6,253 nt of DNA from JAVVFH01 sp032250585 (GCA_032250585.1 JAVVFH010000210.1:1-6253), one strand, 5' to 3'. Positions 1 through 6,214 are shown, numbered from the stretch's first letter. Made by a program: numbers and translations. Notes: generated from the letters alone by a model not told the origin.

Positions 1-1167
1 CTGCTGGCGGCTGCGGCTCTGGCCGGAACGGGCTGGCTTTGGTGGCAGGGGCAGCAAGGCGCGGATTCCCGAAACGGGCAGTTTGCGGCCGAACTTGCGA
101 ACCTGGAGCGTTCGGACGAGGCGCTGGAAAGCGATCTGCAGCGTTTGCGCGAGGCCGTCACGGCCATGCCCGACGATCCCGGGGCCGCCATCGCAGCGCT
201 CGAACAACAGGTCGAAGCACGCACTGACGCCGTGCGGCGCCTGCGGGAACAACTCGATGAGCAGCTTGCCCTGTCACGCTCACTGCAGATGGCTTCGGTC
301 GCCATGCAAGGCAGGCTGAAGGCTGCGGAGGCGGCGCTGGCAGGACTCGCGAACCGTGAGCGCGACGTCGTTCGCGACCTGGATCTGGCCGAAGTCGAGT
401 ACTTGCTGCGTCTCGCCAGCTACCGGCTCAGGCTGTTTTCCGACGTGGCAGGCGCCAAAACAGCGCTGGAACTCGCCGATCGCCAGTTGGCCGCGCTGGA
501 CAGTCCGGTTTACCTCGCGGTTCGGCAGGACATTTCCGCCGCCCTCCGCGGCCTGGAAAAGCGCTCGCCGCCCGATTTCGTCGCGACCGCCGGTGAGCTG
601 GATGCGGCGCAGCAAGCGATTGCGGCGTTGCCCTTCCCGGAAGGGGAGACTGCCACCGGCCGCCCGGCATCCGGCGCGACGGGCTGGTGGGCGAAGACCG
701 TGGACGTGTTCTCCCGGCTGGTGACCATTCGTCGCAGCACGCCGGAGGAAATGGAGCAGCTGAGCCTGAAGGACAGGGATTTCATCCGCCAGCGGTTCTG
801 GCTGCAGCTGGAAACGGCGCGCCTGGCGCTGATGCGCCGTGACGACCAGGCGTTTCAGGGCTCGCTTTCCCGAGCGCGGGAAACGCTGTCGGACTGGTTC
901 GACATGCAGAGCGAGGCCGGCCAGGACATGCTGGGCCGGCTGCAGGCGCTCGAGGCTTTGCGGCTCGAACCCGTTCTGCCCGACATCAGCCAGCCTTGGC
1001 AGACTTTGCACGCGTTACGCCAGGACGCCGGCGAGTACCGCCCGCTGGAACCTTCCGAACCCCTCCCGGACGCAGCCGAACCGCCGGGCCCGCCCGTCAA
1101 CGAGCCGGAAGCTGTGTCGGAGCCGGAAGCCGAATCTGAACCTGCAGCCAAAGCGGACCGGCAATGA
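1..1167 (+). CDS. hemX: HemX-like inner-membrane protein (5' end outside window)
   Basis: The frame is open from base 1, so the real start lies upstream; 388 codons plus the stop are visible. The first visible residues (LLAAAALAGTGWLWW) are the end of a single transmembrane helix. A charged, heptad-like region of about 75 residues follows (Leu/Glu/Gln/Arg-rich, probable coiled coil), then the HemX domain with the signature AEVEYLLRLASYRLRL at about codons 130-145. The last 40 residues are rich in Pro, Glu and Ala. The family is often annotated as uroporphyrinogen-III C-methyltransferase, but no SAM-binding methyltransferase fold is visible, so that name should not be used. The expected topology is a short cytoplasmic N-terminus, one membrane anchor and a periplasmic coiled-coil domain. 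In gammaproteobacteria the gene usually follows hemC and hemD and precedes hemY, as seen here. Its role in tetrapyrrole synthesis is not firmly established. Its stop overlaps the hemY start by 4 bp. Confidence 0.9.
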   Translation: MLAAAALAGTGWLWWQGQQGADSRNGQFAAELANLERSDEALESDLQRLREAVTAMPDDPGAAIAALEQQVEARTDAVRRLREQLDEQLALSRSLQMASVAMQGRLKAAEAALAGLANRERDVVRDLDLAEVEYLLRLASYRLRLFSDVAGAKTALELADRQLAALDSPVYLAVRQDISAALRGLEKRSPPDFVATAGELDAAQQAIAALPFPEGETATGRPASGATGWWAKTVDVFSRLVTIRRSTPEEMEQLSLKDRDFIRQRFWLQLETARLALMRRDDQAFQGSLSRARETLSDWFDMQSEAGQDMLGRLQALEALRLEPVLPDISQPWQTLHALRQDAGEYRPLEPSEPLPDAAEPPGPPVNEPEAVSEPEAESEPAAKADRQ

Positions 1168-2384
1168 AGCGATCGTTCCTGATACTGATCGCGGTTGCGC
1201 TGGCCATTGTGGCTGCGGCCGCGGCGCCGGTTTTCCAGTCAGATCCCGGCGTGGTGCGAATCCACATCCTGGGCTGGACCGTGGAAACCACTGTGCTGGT
1301 GCTGGTCACGGGCCTGCTGCTGCTGTGGTTGGTTCTGAACCTGTTGTGGCGACTCTGGCGCATGCCCGTTGAAACCGCCCGCAGAGTGCGCGAGGGGCGT
1401 GCCCTGCGGCAACTGGAAAAAGGCCTGTTGGCCTTGAGCGAGGGCGATTGGCGAACCGCCGAACGCGCACTTGAAAAATCCGCCAGCTCGCATGGCCGAA
1501 CCACCGCGCGTTATCTTGCCGCGGCCGAGGCAGCCGGCGGCCAGGATGCGGGCGACCGGGCCGAGTGGTACCTGGAGCAGGCCGACTCCCGAAAACCCAG
1601 GCAGCGCTTCCTGGTGGACCTCACACGCGCCCGTATTCTGGTGGAAAACGGCAAGTTTGAAGAGGCACAGCCACTGCTCGAAGATTTGCAGCGCCAGCGC
1701 CGCAAGCACCCGCAGGTGCTCGACTTGCAGGCGCGCTGTTATCAACAGGGAGGGGAGTGGCGCAAGCTCGAGAAACTGCTGCCGCAGATGCTGAAAGCCG
1801 GAGTGATCGACCAGGCCCGCGCAGATGCCCTGTGTGCCCAGGCCGCCGTGGCCGCGATCGGTAAATGCCGCGATGCGGAGGCCCTGAAAGCGGCCTGGAC
1901 CGATCTGCCCAAGACCGCGAAGGCGTTGCCTGAACCAATCCTGGCGTTCGCGGAGCGGGCGATCGCCATCGGTGCGCCGGAAATCAACGAGGAGGTCCTG
2001 CGCAAAGCGCTCAATCGGAAGTGGCACCCGGAGCTGCTGATACCTTATGGCGAGCCCGCTCCGGGAGACACCCACCAGCGGCTGAAGCAAGCTGAAAAAT
2101 GGCTGCGGGATCACCCGGAGGACCCCTGGTTGCGACTCGTGCTGGGCCGCCTGTGTGCGCTGGAGGAACTCTGGGGCAAAGCCAGGCAGTACATGATCGA
2201 AAGCCTGGAGATCCAGCCGACCGTCAGCGGTTACGACTCGCTGGGGCAGCTACTGGAACGCAAGGGCGAACTCGAGCTGGCGATGGCCTGTTTTCGCAAC
2301 GCTCTGCGCATGAACCAGGGCAAGGAGCCGCTGCCCCTGCCGCAGGAACAGGCGAAACTCGCAAACGAAGCCCGCGATGGCTGA
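1164..2384 (+). CDS. hemY: HemY-like inner-membrane TPR protein of the heme locus
   Basis: This 406-residue protein is close to the usual length of the family (about 400). Two hydrophobic helices, at about residues 4-22 and 43-64, form the HemY N-terminal domain, followed by the basic stretch WRLWRMPVETARRVREGRA. The remainder is helical with TPR-like units: LLALSEGDWRTAERALEKSA near 87-106, a unit with GKFEEAQPLLEDL near 163-175, and a C-terminal one around LGQLLERKGELELAMACFRNAL. The ATG at 1164 overlaps the hemX stop as ATGA; GGA at 1155-1157 lies 6 nt upstream, a weak ribosome site, so coupling to hemX is likely. This is the proteobacterial HemY and is unrelated to the Bacillus protoporphyrinogen oxidase of the same name: no FAD-binding GxGxxG motif is present. 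It probably acts as a membrane scaffold or regulator in heme synthesis; its exact activity is unsettled. Confidence 0.92.
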   Translation: MKRSFLILIAVALAIVAAAAAPVFQSDPGVVRIHILGWTVETTVLVLVTGLLLLWLVLNLLWRLWRMPVETARRVREGRALRQLEKGLLALSEGDWRTAERALEKSASSHGRTTARYLAAAEAAGGQDAGDRAEWYLEQADSRKPRQRFLVDLTRARILVENGKFEEAQPLLEDLQRQRRKHPQVLDLQARCYQQGGEWRKLEKLLPQMLKAGVIDQARADALCAQAAVAAIGKCRDAEALKAAWTDLPKTAKALPEPILAFAERAIAIGAPEINEEVLRKALNRKWHPELLIPYGEPAPGDTHQRLKQAEKWLRDHPEDPWLRLVLGRLCALEELWGKARQYMIESLEIQPTVSGYDSLGQLLERKGELELAMACFRNALRMNQGKEPLPLPQEQAKLANEARDG

Positions 2385-2393
2385 CCGGCCGAA

Positions 2394-3443
2394 TCAGTGC
2401 GGTTTGGCCAGTACCCGGATCGGTACGTCGAGACCGAATTCGAAAGAATCGTAAAACAGCCGTTCCTCCGGCAGCCCGTGCTGCTGGAATTGCCGTTTGC
2501 CCGCGTCGATCATGCCGGGCGGGCCGCTCATGTAGACGTCGAAACCCGACAGGTCGGGATGGTCGTGAATAACGGCTTCGTGGACCAGGCCGTGAAAGGC
2601 TTCCAGACCGCCTTCCTGGCCAGGCTCGGAAATGGCTCGCCGATAGTGAATGTGGTCATGTTCGCGTGCCCAGCTCATCGCCAGTTCGTCGAGATAAAGT
2701 TCTCCGGCTTTTCTGGCGCCCCAGTACAGGTGGATTTCGCGGTGGTCGCCCTGTTCGAGAAGGTGCTCGATCATCGATTTCAGCGGTGCGAAACCCGTAC
2801 CGCCCCCCATCAGGATGAGCGGGCGATCGGTTTCGTCGTTGCGGATAAAGAAAGTGCCGAGCGGGCCCTCGAAACGCAATATGTCCATCTCTTTCAACTC
2901 GTGGAATACGAAGCCGGTGAAATCGCCCCCTTCCACGTGACGGATGTGCAGCTCGATTTCGTCTTCCCGTGACGGACTGCTGGCAATGGAGAAGGCGCGG
3001 CGCTTGCCGCCCGCCAGCAGGGCGTCGACGTATTGCCCCGCCAGGAACTGCAGGCGCTGGGCATTGGGCAACTTCAGCCGCAGGCGAACGACGTTTTCCG
3101 TGAGCCGGGTTTTCTCCTGCACGCGGGCCGGCAGCATCCTGACCTCGATGTCGCGCACCGCTTCGATTTCCCGCACGCTGATTACCAGGTCTTCCATCGG
3201 TTCGGCCTGGCACAGCAGGGCGTAGCCTTCGGCGATGTCGCTTCGTTCCAGTGCCAGCGGCGGATGGAAGGGGTAATGCACCTCACCGCTTTCGACCCGT
3301 CCCTTGCAACTGCCGCAGGTGCCGTTCTTGCAGGAATAAGGAAGCATCACACCCTGGCGCAGCGCGGCATTGAGGACGCTTTCCCCCTTTCGGACGAGGA
3401 AGGATTTCCCGCTGTTGGCGATCGTGACAGTGAATTGGCGCAC
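2394..3443 (-). CDS. 2Fe-2S/FAD/NAD(P)H oxidoreductase, CDP-6-deoxy-delta-3,4-glucoseen reductase-like
   Basis: A complete three-domain electron-transfer flavoprotein of 349 residues from the GTG at 3443. An N-terminal plant-type [2Fe-2S] domain has Cys38, 43, 46 and 78 (CKNGTCGSC, then Cys 32 residues later). The FAD domain carries RAFSIAS at about 149-155. The NAD(P) domain has GGGTGFAP at about 213-220 and the distal YMSGPPGM near 304-311; the C-terminus contains YDSFEFG. The chain should pass electrons from NAD(P)H through FAD to the iron-sulfur cluster and on to a partner. The frame stays open to an ATG at 3602, but the extra 53 residues are Pro/Arg-rich and do not look like the family. 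GTG 3443 begins just before the conserved domain and has GCGGAG 6 nt upstream. A GTG at 3467 is a weaker alternative. AscD/RfbI acts in dideoxysugar synthesis, but no such genes are nearby, so the physiological partner is unknown. It is convergent with hemY (9-bp gap) and divergent from the thioesterase. Confidence 0.88.
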   Translation of the reverse strand: MRQFTVTIANSGKSFLVRKGESVLNAALRQGVMLPYSCKNGTCGSCKGRVESGEVHYPFHPPLALERSDIAEGYALLCQAEPMEDLVISVREIEAVRDIEVRMLPARVQEKTRLTENVVRLRLKLPNAQRLQFLAGQYVDALLAGGKRRAFSIASSPSREDEIELHIRHVEGGDFTGFVFHELKEMDILRFEGPLGTFFIRNDETDRPLILMGGGTGFAPLKSMIEHLLEQGDHREIHLYWGARKAGELYLDELAMSWAREHDHIHYRRAISEPGQEGGLEAFHGLVHEAVIHDHPDLSGFDVYMSGPPGMIDAGKRQFQQHGLPEERLFYDSFEFGLDVPIRVLAKPH

Positions 3444-3446
3444 GTC

Positions 3447-3489
3447 TTGCTCCGCAAAAGACCGCACATTGTCGCCGATTGCGGAGCAA
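3447..3489 (-). promoter_or_regulatory. Putative hairpin sequestering the reductase ribosome binding site
   Basis: TTGCTCCGCAA at 3447-3457 and TTGCGGAGCAA at 3479-3489 form a perfect 11-bp inverted repeat with a 21-base loop. In the minus-strand mRNA, the 3' arm contains the GCGGAG Shine-Dalgarno (3455 to 3450), and the GTG start at 3443 lies 3 nt beyond the stem. Folding would hide the ribosome site. The alternative GTG at 3467 falls in the loop. Six of the eleven pairs are G-C. The repeat itself is seen directly; translational control (thermosensor-like or protein-bound) is inference. It could instead be a DNA operator of dyad symmetry. Confidence 0.5.
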
Positions 3490-3509
3490 AACCAAACCCC
3501 CGCCCGGCA

Positions 3510-3538
3510 ATGGGCTCGTGTCCGCCCTGGCCTGTCAA
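3510..3538 (-). promoter_or_regulatory. Possible sigma70-type promoter for the reductase
   Basis: On the minus strand a perfect TTGACA (3538 to 3533) stands about 95 bases upstream of the reductase start. At 16-18 bp spacing the -10 region (about 3516-3510) reads AGCCCATT-like and matches TATAAT poorly. If real, transcription would begin near 3503 and the leader of about 60 bases would contain the Shine-Dalgarno hairpin. The poor -10 suggests a weak promoter or one needing an activator. Confidence 0.25.
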
Positions 3539-3552
3539 TACGGTGAGCCCAT
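3510..3552. repeat. 8-bp inverted repeat in the divergent intergenic region
   Basis: ATGGGCTC at 3510-3517 and GAGCCCAT at 3545-3552 are perfect inverted copies, 35 bp centre to centre. They flank the minus-strand TTGACA and overlap its putative -10 region. A second small dyad, GGCCC-TGGT-GGGCC at 3559-3572, follows. They lie in the 177-bp gap between the two divergent genes, where a regulator site would be expected, but repeats this short in GC-rich DNA can arise by chance. Confidence 0.3.
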
Positions 3553-3620
3553 GCTGCCGGCCCTGGTGGGCCTGTGATACGCTTTCCGGATATCCTCGGC
3601 ATTTTTGGTGTGGACCCTCA

Positions 3621-4073
3621 TTGAACAAATACATCAGCCAAGGCGATCTCGGCCTGGTCAAAATCAATCGGCTTGGCGAAGCGGCGATCGAAAGCCGGCT
3701 CGGCATCCGTTTCACCGCGGTCGGGCCCGATTTCGTCTGCGGCGAGATGCCGGTCGACCAGCGCACGCTACAGCCGCTCGGACTTTTGCACGGCGGCGCA
3801 TCCATCGTGCTGGCCGAATCGTTGGGCACCTATGCCTCTGCGTTGGTGGTGGCGGATGAGCCGGGCAGCCGGGTAGCCGGCATCGAGGTCAGCGGCAGCC
3901 ACGTCAAGGCGGTGCGCTCCGGGCGCGTTTTAGGCGTCGCGCGGCCGGTCGCCATCGGGCGCTCCGTGCACGTTTGGCGGATAGACATTCGCGACGAAGA
4001 CGAAGTGCTCTGCTGTGCGGCCAGGCTGACCGTCAAGGTCAGCAGGAGCGGTGGCCAGTATCGTGACCGGTAA
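3621..4073 (+). CDS. Hotdog-fold acyl-CoA thioesterase, MenI/YdiI (PaaI) family
   Basis: A 150-residue single-domain hotdog protein from the TTG at 3621. It resembles E. coli YdiI (MenI) along most of its length: the block MPVDQRTLQPLGLLHGGAS at 43-61 contains the expected catalytic Gln51 and His57, with Glu66 following in VLAES. Later blocks are VAGIEVSGSHVKAVRSGRV (about 85-103) and VWRIDIRDEDEVLCCAARLT. Members hydrolyse the thioester of acyl-CoA or aryl-CoA such as 1,4-dihydroxy-2-naphthoyl-CoA in the cytoplasm; the substrate here cannot be read from sequence. The TTG is chosen because it matches the family N-terminus and has GGTGTGGA 6 nt upstream. The frame extends further upstream to 3033, but that part runs antisense to the reductase. 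A weak -10-like TGATAC occurs at 3575-3580. The 3' end overlaps the acyltransferase-hydrolase gene by 23 bp, implying co-transcription. Confidence 0.87.
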   Translation: MNKYISQGDLGLVKINRLGEAAIESRLGIRFTAVGPDFVCGEMPVDQRTLQPLGLLHGGASIVLAESLGTYASALVVADEPGSRVAGIEVSGSHVKAVRSGRVLGVARPVAIGRSVHVWRIDIRDEDEVLCCAARLTVKVSRSGGQYRDR

Positions 4074-5937
4074 ATTCCGACACGACCAGCGAGTCCTTGA
4101 CAGGACACTAGTCAAGGTGGCCGGCATTTCGAGATTGCTGTACCGGCTGCCATTGCTGCTTCTGCACGTCGCGTTCGCGACGCCGTTGACGGCCGTCTGC
4201 CAAATGCCGCCAGTCCGCGCGATCCGCTTCGGTGGCCGCACCTTGGACGAGATTATGCTGTACTGTTGGGGCTTGGTCACCTGCCGCATTTTCGGGCTTC
4301 GGCGCCGAGTGTCGGGCGCGATGCCCGGCGGTCCGCTGCTGATCGCCTCCAATCACATTTCCTGGCTGGACATCCCCTTGCTGCTCAGCGTTTCGGCGAT
4401 GGGTTTCGTAGCCAAGGCCGAGATCGACCGGTGGCCGCTCGCGGGCCGGCTCGCCCGTGCCGGCGGCACGGTCTTTCATCAGCGGGGCAGCCACGATTCG
4501 GCCAGCGGCGTCATGTCGCAGATGGCGGCCCGGCTGCAGGCGGGCGGGCGCATCGCCATTTTTGCGGAGGGCGGCATTCTGCCCGGCCCCGGCGTCAAGC
4601 ACTTTCACGCGCGCCTGTTCGGCCCGGCCGTTGCCAGTGGCAGCACGGTGCATCCCGTTATGGTGCGGTACCTGCGCGACGGAGATCTTTACGAAGACAT
4701 CACCTTTTTGGCGGGCGAGCATTTCCTGGCCAATGTGTTCCGCTTGCTGAAGCAGCCCCCGTGCACTGCCGAAGTGCGAATCCTGTCGCCGCTGGCAGCT
4801 GCCGGCAGGGCACGGCGGGAACTGGCCGCCGGCTGTGAAAGCCTCGTGCGCGAAGCCTATGAGAGTGAGCCCGAAGATCCTGAGCGTTTTTCTGCTTTTT
4901 GCCCGCCCCACGGCTTGCGCAGCGGGCACGTGCAGTCTCTGCTCAACAGCAGTCGTCTGCGCAAGCGCCTGGTGACCAGGCGTGCCGCCGCGTTGCTCGA
5001 TGCGCAGGAGGCGTGGATCCTCGACGGCGGCGACGGCATTCGACTGCAAGGGCTGCTGTCGGCCCAACGGCGTGACAGCCGCGGCCTGGCCGTGCTGTTG
5101 CACGGCTGGGAAGGCAGCGCGAACTCCAATTACATGCTGGGCAGCGGGGCGCGCCTCTTTGATGCCGGTTTCGACGTGTTCCGGCTGAATTTCAGGGATC
5201 ACGGCGGGACACAGCACTTGAACGAGGGCATTTTCCATTCCTGCCGGCTGGACGAAGTGGTTCATGCGCTGAGCGACATGCAACATCGCCTGCGCGCCGA
5301 GCGGTGGTTCCTGGCCGGCTATTCGCTGGGGGGTAATTTTTCGCTGCGGGTCGCGCTGCAGGCACAAGTCGCCGGTTTGCGCGTGGCACGGGTCGTCGCC
5401 GTGTGCCCGGTGATCTCGCCGGCCAACGCGATGCTGGCCATGGAGCGCGGCCTGGGCGTCTACCAGCGGTATTTCGAACGCAAGTGGTCACGTTCGCTGC
5501 GAATCAAGCAGCAGTGTTTCGCGGACCTTTACGGCGCAGAGGACTTTCTCCGCATTCGCGGCCTGCGCGAGCGGACGGATTATCTGGCCACCCGGCACGC
5601 CGGTTTCGCGAGCGCCGAGCAGTACTTCGAAGGCTATTCAATTGCCGGGCGGAAACTCGAATCACTACGCGTGCCTTCAACCCTGTTGACCGCCGCCGAC
5701 GACCCGGTCGTGCCGATTGCCGATTTCGCGGCCCTGCCGGAGAATCCGGCGCTGGAAGTAATCATTTCCCGTTACGGCGGCCACTGTGGTTTTTTGAAGA
5801 ACTGGCGGCTGGAAAGCCTGGCCGAGGATCTGATTGTGGACCGCGTCCTGGCAGCCGCGGCTGAGCCCGCCACCCGGGATCATGTTCTCGAAGCAGTCGC
5901 GTCCGCGCTTGCCGCAGACCCTGCTGACGCCGGGTGA
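4051..5937 (+). CDS. Fusion: PlsC-type lysophospholipid acyltransferase + YheT-type alpha/beta hydrolase
   Basis: One uninterrupted 628-codon frame encodes two complete enzyme types. Residues 1-270: a hydrophobic anchor near 27-48, then an acyltransferase with NHISWLD (101-107, catalytic His102 and Asp107), VAKAEIDRWPLAG, GTVFHQRG (139-146), FAEGG (171-175, where the family usually has FPEGT) and HPVMVRY (201-207). Residues about 283-605: a YheT/COG0429-type hydrolase starting at HGLRSGHVQSLL, with the oxyanion region LLHGWEGSANS (349-359), LNFRDHGG (379-386), nucleophile elbow GYSLGGN (Ser425), probable acid in AADDPVVP (Asp550 or 551) and GGHCGF (His578). The acyltransferase should move acyl groups to a lyso-lipid at the inner membrane; YheT hydrolases are poorly characterised esterases. 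The GTG at 4051 follows AGGAG by only 2 nt, so GTG 4063 (14 nt) is also possible. It overlaps the thioesterase gene, so the two are probably one operon. The last 20 or so codons may run over the recombinase remnant. Confidence 0.9.
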   Translation: MASIVTGKFRHDQRVLDRTLVKVAGISRLLYRLPLLLLHVAFATPLTAVCQMPPVRAIRFGGRTLDEIMLYCWGLVTCRIFGLRRRVSGAMPGGPLLIASNHISWLDIPLLLSVSAMGFVAKAEIDRWPLAGRLARAGGTVFHQRGSHDSASGVMSQMAARLQAGGRIAIFAEGGILPGPGVKHFHARLFGPAVASGSTVHPVMVRYLRDGDLYEDITFLAGEHFLANVFRLLKQPPCTAEVRILSPLAAAGRARRELAAGCESLVREAYESEPEDPERFSAFCPPHGLRSGHVQSLLNSSRLRKRLVTRRAAALLDAQEAWILDGGDGIRLQGLLSAQRRDSRGLAVLLHGWEGSANSNYMLGSGARLFDAGFDVFRLNFRDHGGTQHLNEGIFHSCRLDEVVHALSDMQHRLRAERWFLAGYSLGGNFSLRVALQAQVAGLRVARVVAVCPVISPANAMLAMERGLGVYQRYFERKWSRSLRIKQQCFADLYGAEDFLRIRGLRERTDYLATRHAGFASAEQYFEGYSIAGRKLESLRVPSTLLTAADDPVVPIADFAALPENPALEVIISRYGGHCGFLKNWRLESLAEDLIVDRVLAAAAEPATRDHVLEAVASALAADPADAG

Positions 5938-6182
5938 CCTCGCCAAGATCTGCGGCCCGCCGCAGGTCGACACGGAGCTTGCCAACCATCTCGTTGATGA
6001 CGCGGGCACTGTCCTGCTCGGTGGCGCGGGTGAGATGAGCGTAGCGGGCGGTGGTGGTGGGGGCTGGCATGTCCAAGCAACGCCTGGATATGGCGCAGAC
6101 TCAGGCCCTGTTCGTGCAGATGCGTGGCAAAGGAGTGGCGCAGGGTGTGAATGGACGCTTTTTTTAATGCCGCTTTCTTGAA
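5938..6182 (-). pseudogene. C-terminal remnant of a tyrosine recombinase, frameshifted
   Basis: On the minus strand, 6182 to about 6060 encodes FKKAALKKASIHTLRHSFAT, continuing to LRHIQALLGHASP. This is the box II region of phage-integrase/XerC-type recombinases, with His (6149) and Arg (6140) of HxLR and the second His (6071) of LLGH. The frame then changes: TTTARYAHLTRATEQ follows in another frame, with the nucleophile Tyr at 6043-6041. Reading through needs one C fewer in the C5 run (G5 at 6059-6063 on the plus strand). The N-terminal and core-binding domains are missing: upstream, an in-frame TGA at 6191-6189 lies inside a palindromic repeat. Downstream the second frame stays open to 5762, antisense to the fusion gene, so the 3' limit given is arbitrary. 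The motif style recalls integrases that accompany transposons or IS91-like elements. It is not functional as it stands, unless the frameshift is a sequencing error in a longer copy. Confidence 0.72.
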
Positions 6183-6186
6183 TTCT

Positions 6187-6214
6187 CGTCATTTCCGCGC
6201 AAGCGGAAATCCAG
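6187..6214. repeat. Short palindromic intergenic repeat, dRS3-like
   Basis: A perfect 8-bp stem, ATTTCCGC (6191-6198) and GCGGAAAT (6203-6210) around GCAA, is flanked by CGTC on the left and CCAG on the right. It resembles the widespread CGTCATTCCCGCG...GGGAATCCAG repeat class (ATTCCC-N8-GGGAAT, called dRS3 in Neisseria), with the third C replaced symmetrically so that pairing is kept. ATCCAG (6209-6214) pairs again with CTGGAT (6229-6234), after which a degenerate copy in the opposite orientation seems to begin and run out of the window. It adjoins the truncated recombinase. Confidence 0.6.

Noticed and set aside
683..690. GCTGGTGG, an E. coli Chi octamer
   Set aside because: A single copy inside a coding region of GC-rich DNA is expected by chance.
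280..1011. 243-codon open frame on the minus strand
   Set aside because: It lies antisense to the hemX-like gene, which has clear family motifs.
1..1167. Uroporphyrinogen-III methyltransferase function for the first gene
   Set aside because: No methyltransferase motifs are visible; the anchor plus coiled coil plus HemX domain explains the sequence.
1239..2114. 291-codon open frame on the minus strand
   Set aside because: It lies antisense to hemY and has no motif or ribosome site of note.
3559..3572. GGCCC-TGGT-GGGCC hairpin considered as a terminator
   Set aside because: The stem is only 5 bp and no T-run follows on either strand.
3444..3602. Extension of the reductase to the ATG at 3602
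   Set aside because: The added 53 residues are Pro/Arg-rich and unlike the family, and a good Shine-Dalgarno precedes the GTG at 3443.
3033..3620. N-terminal extension of the thioesterase frame
   Set aside because: The frame is open, but this stretch runs antisense to the conserved reductase and across the intergenic region; the family N-terminus fits the TTG at 3621.
4108..5367. 419-codon open frame on the minus strand
   Set aside because: It is a GC-rich shadow of the acyltransferase-hydrolase gene, with low-complexity Gln/Ala/Arg composition and no recognisable motif.
6159..6165. T7 tract considered as a terminator for the fusion gene
   Set aside because: No GC-rich stem directly precedes it; on the minus strand it encodes Lys-Lys of the recombinase remnant.
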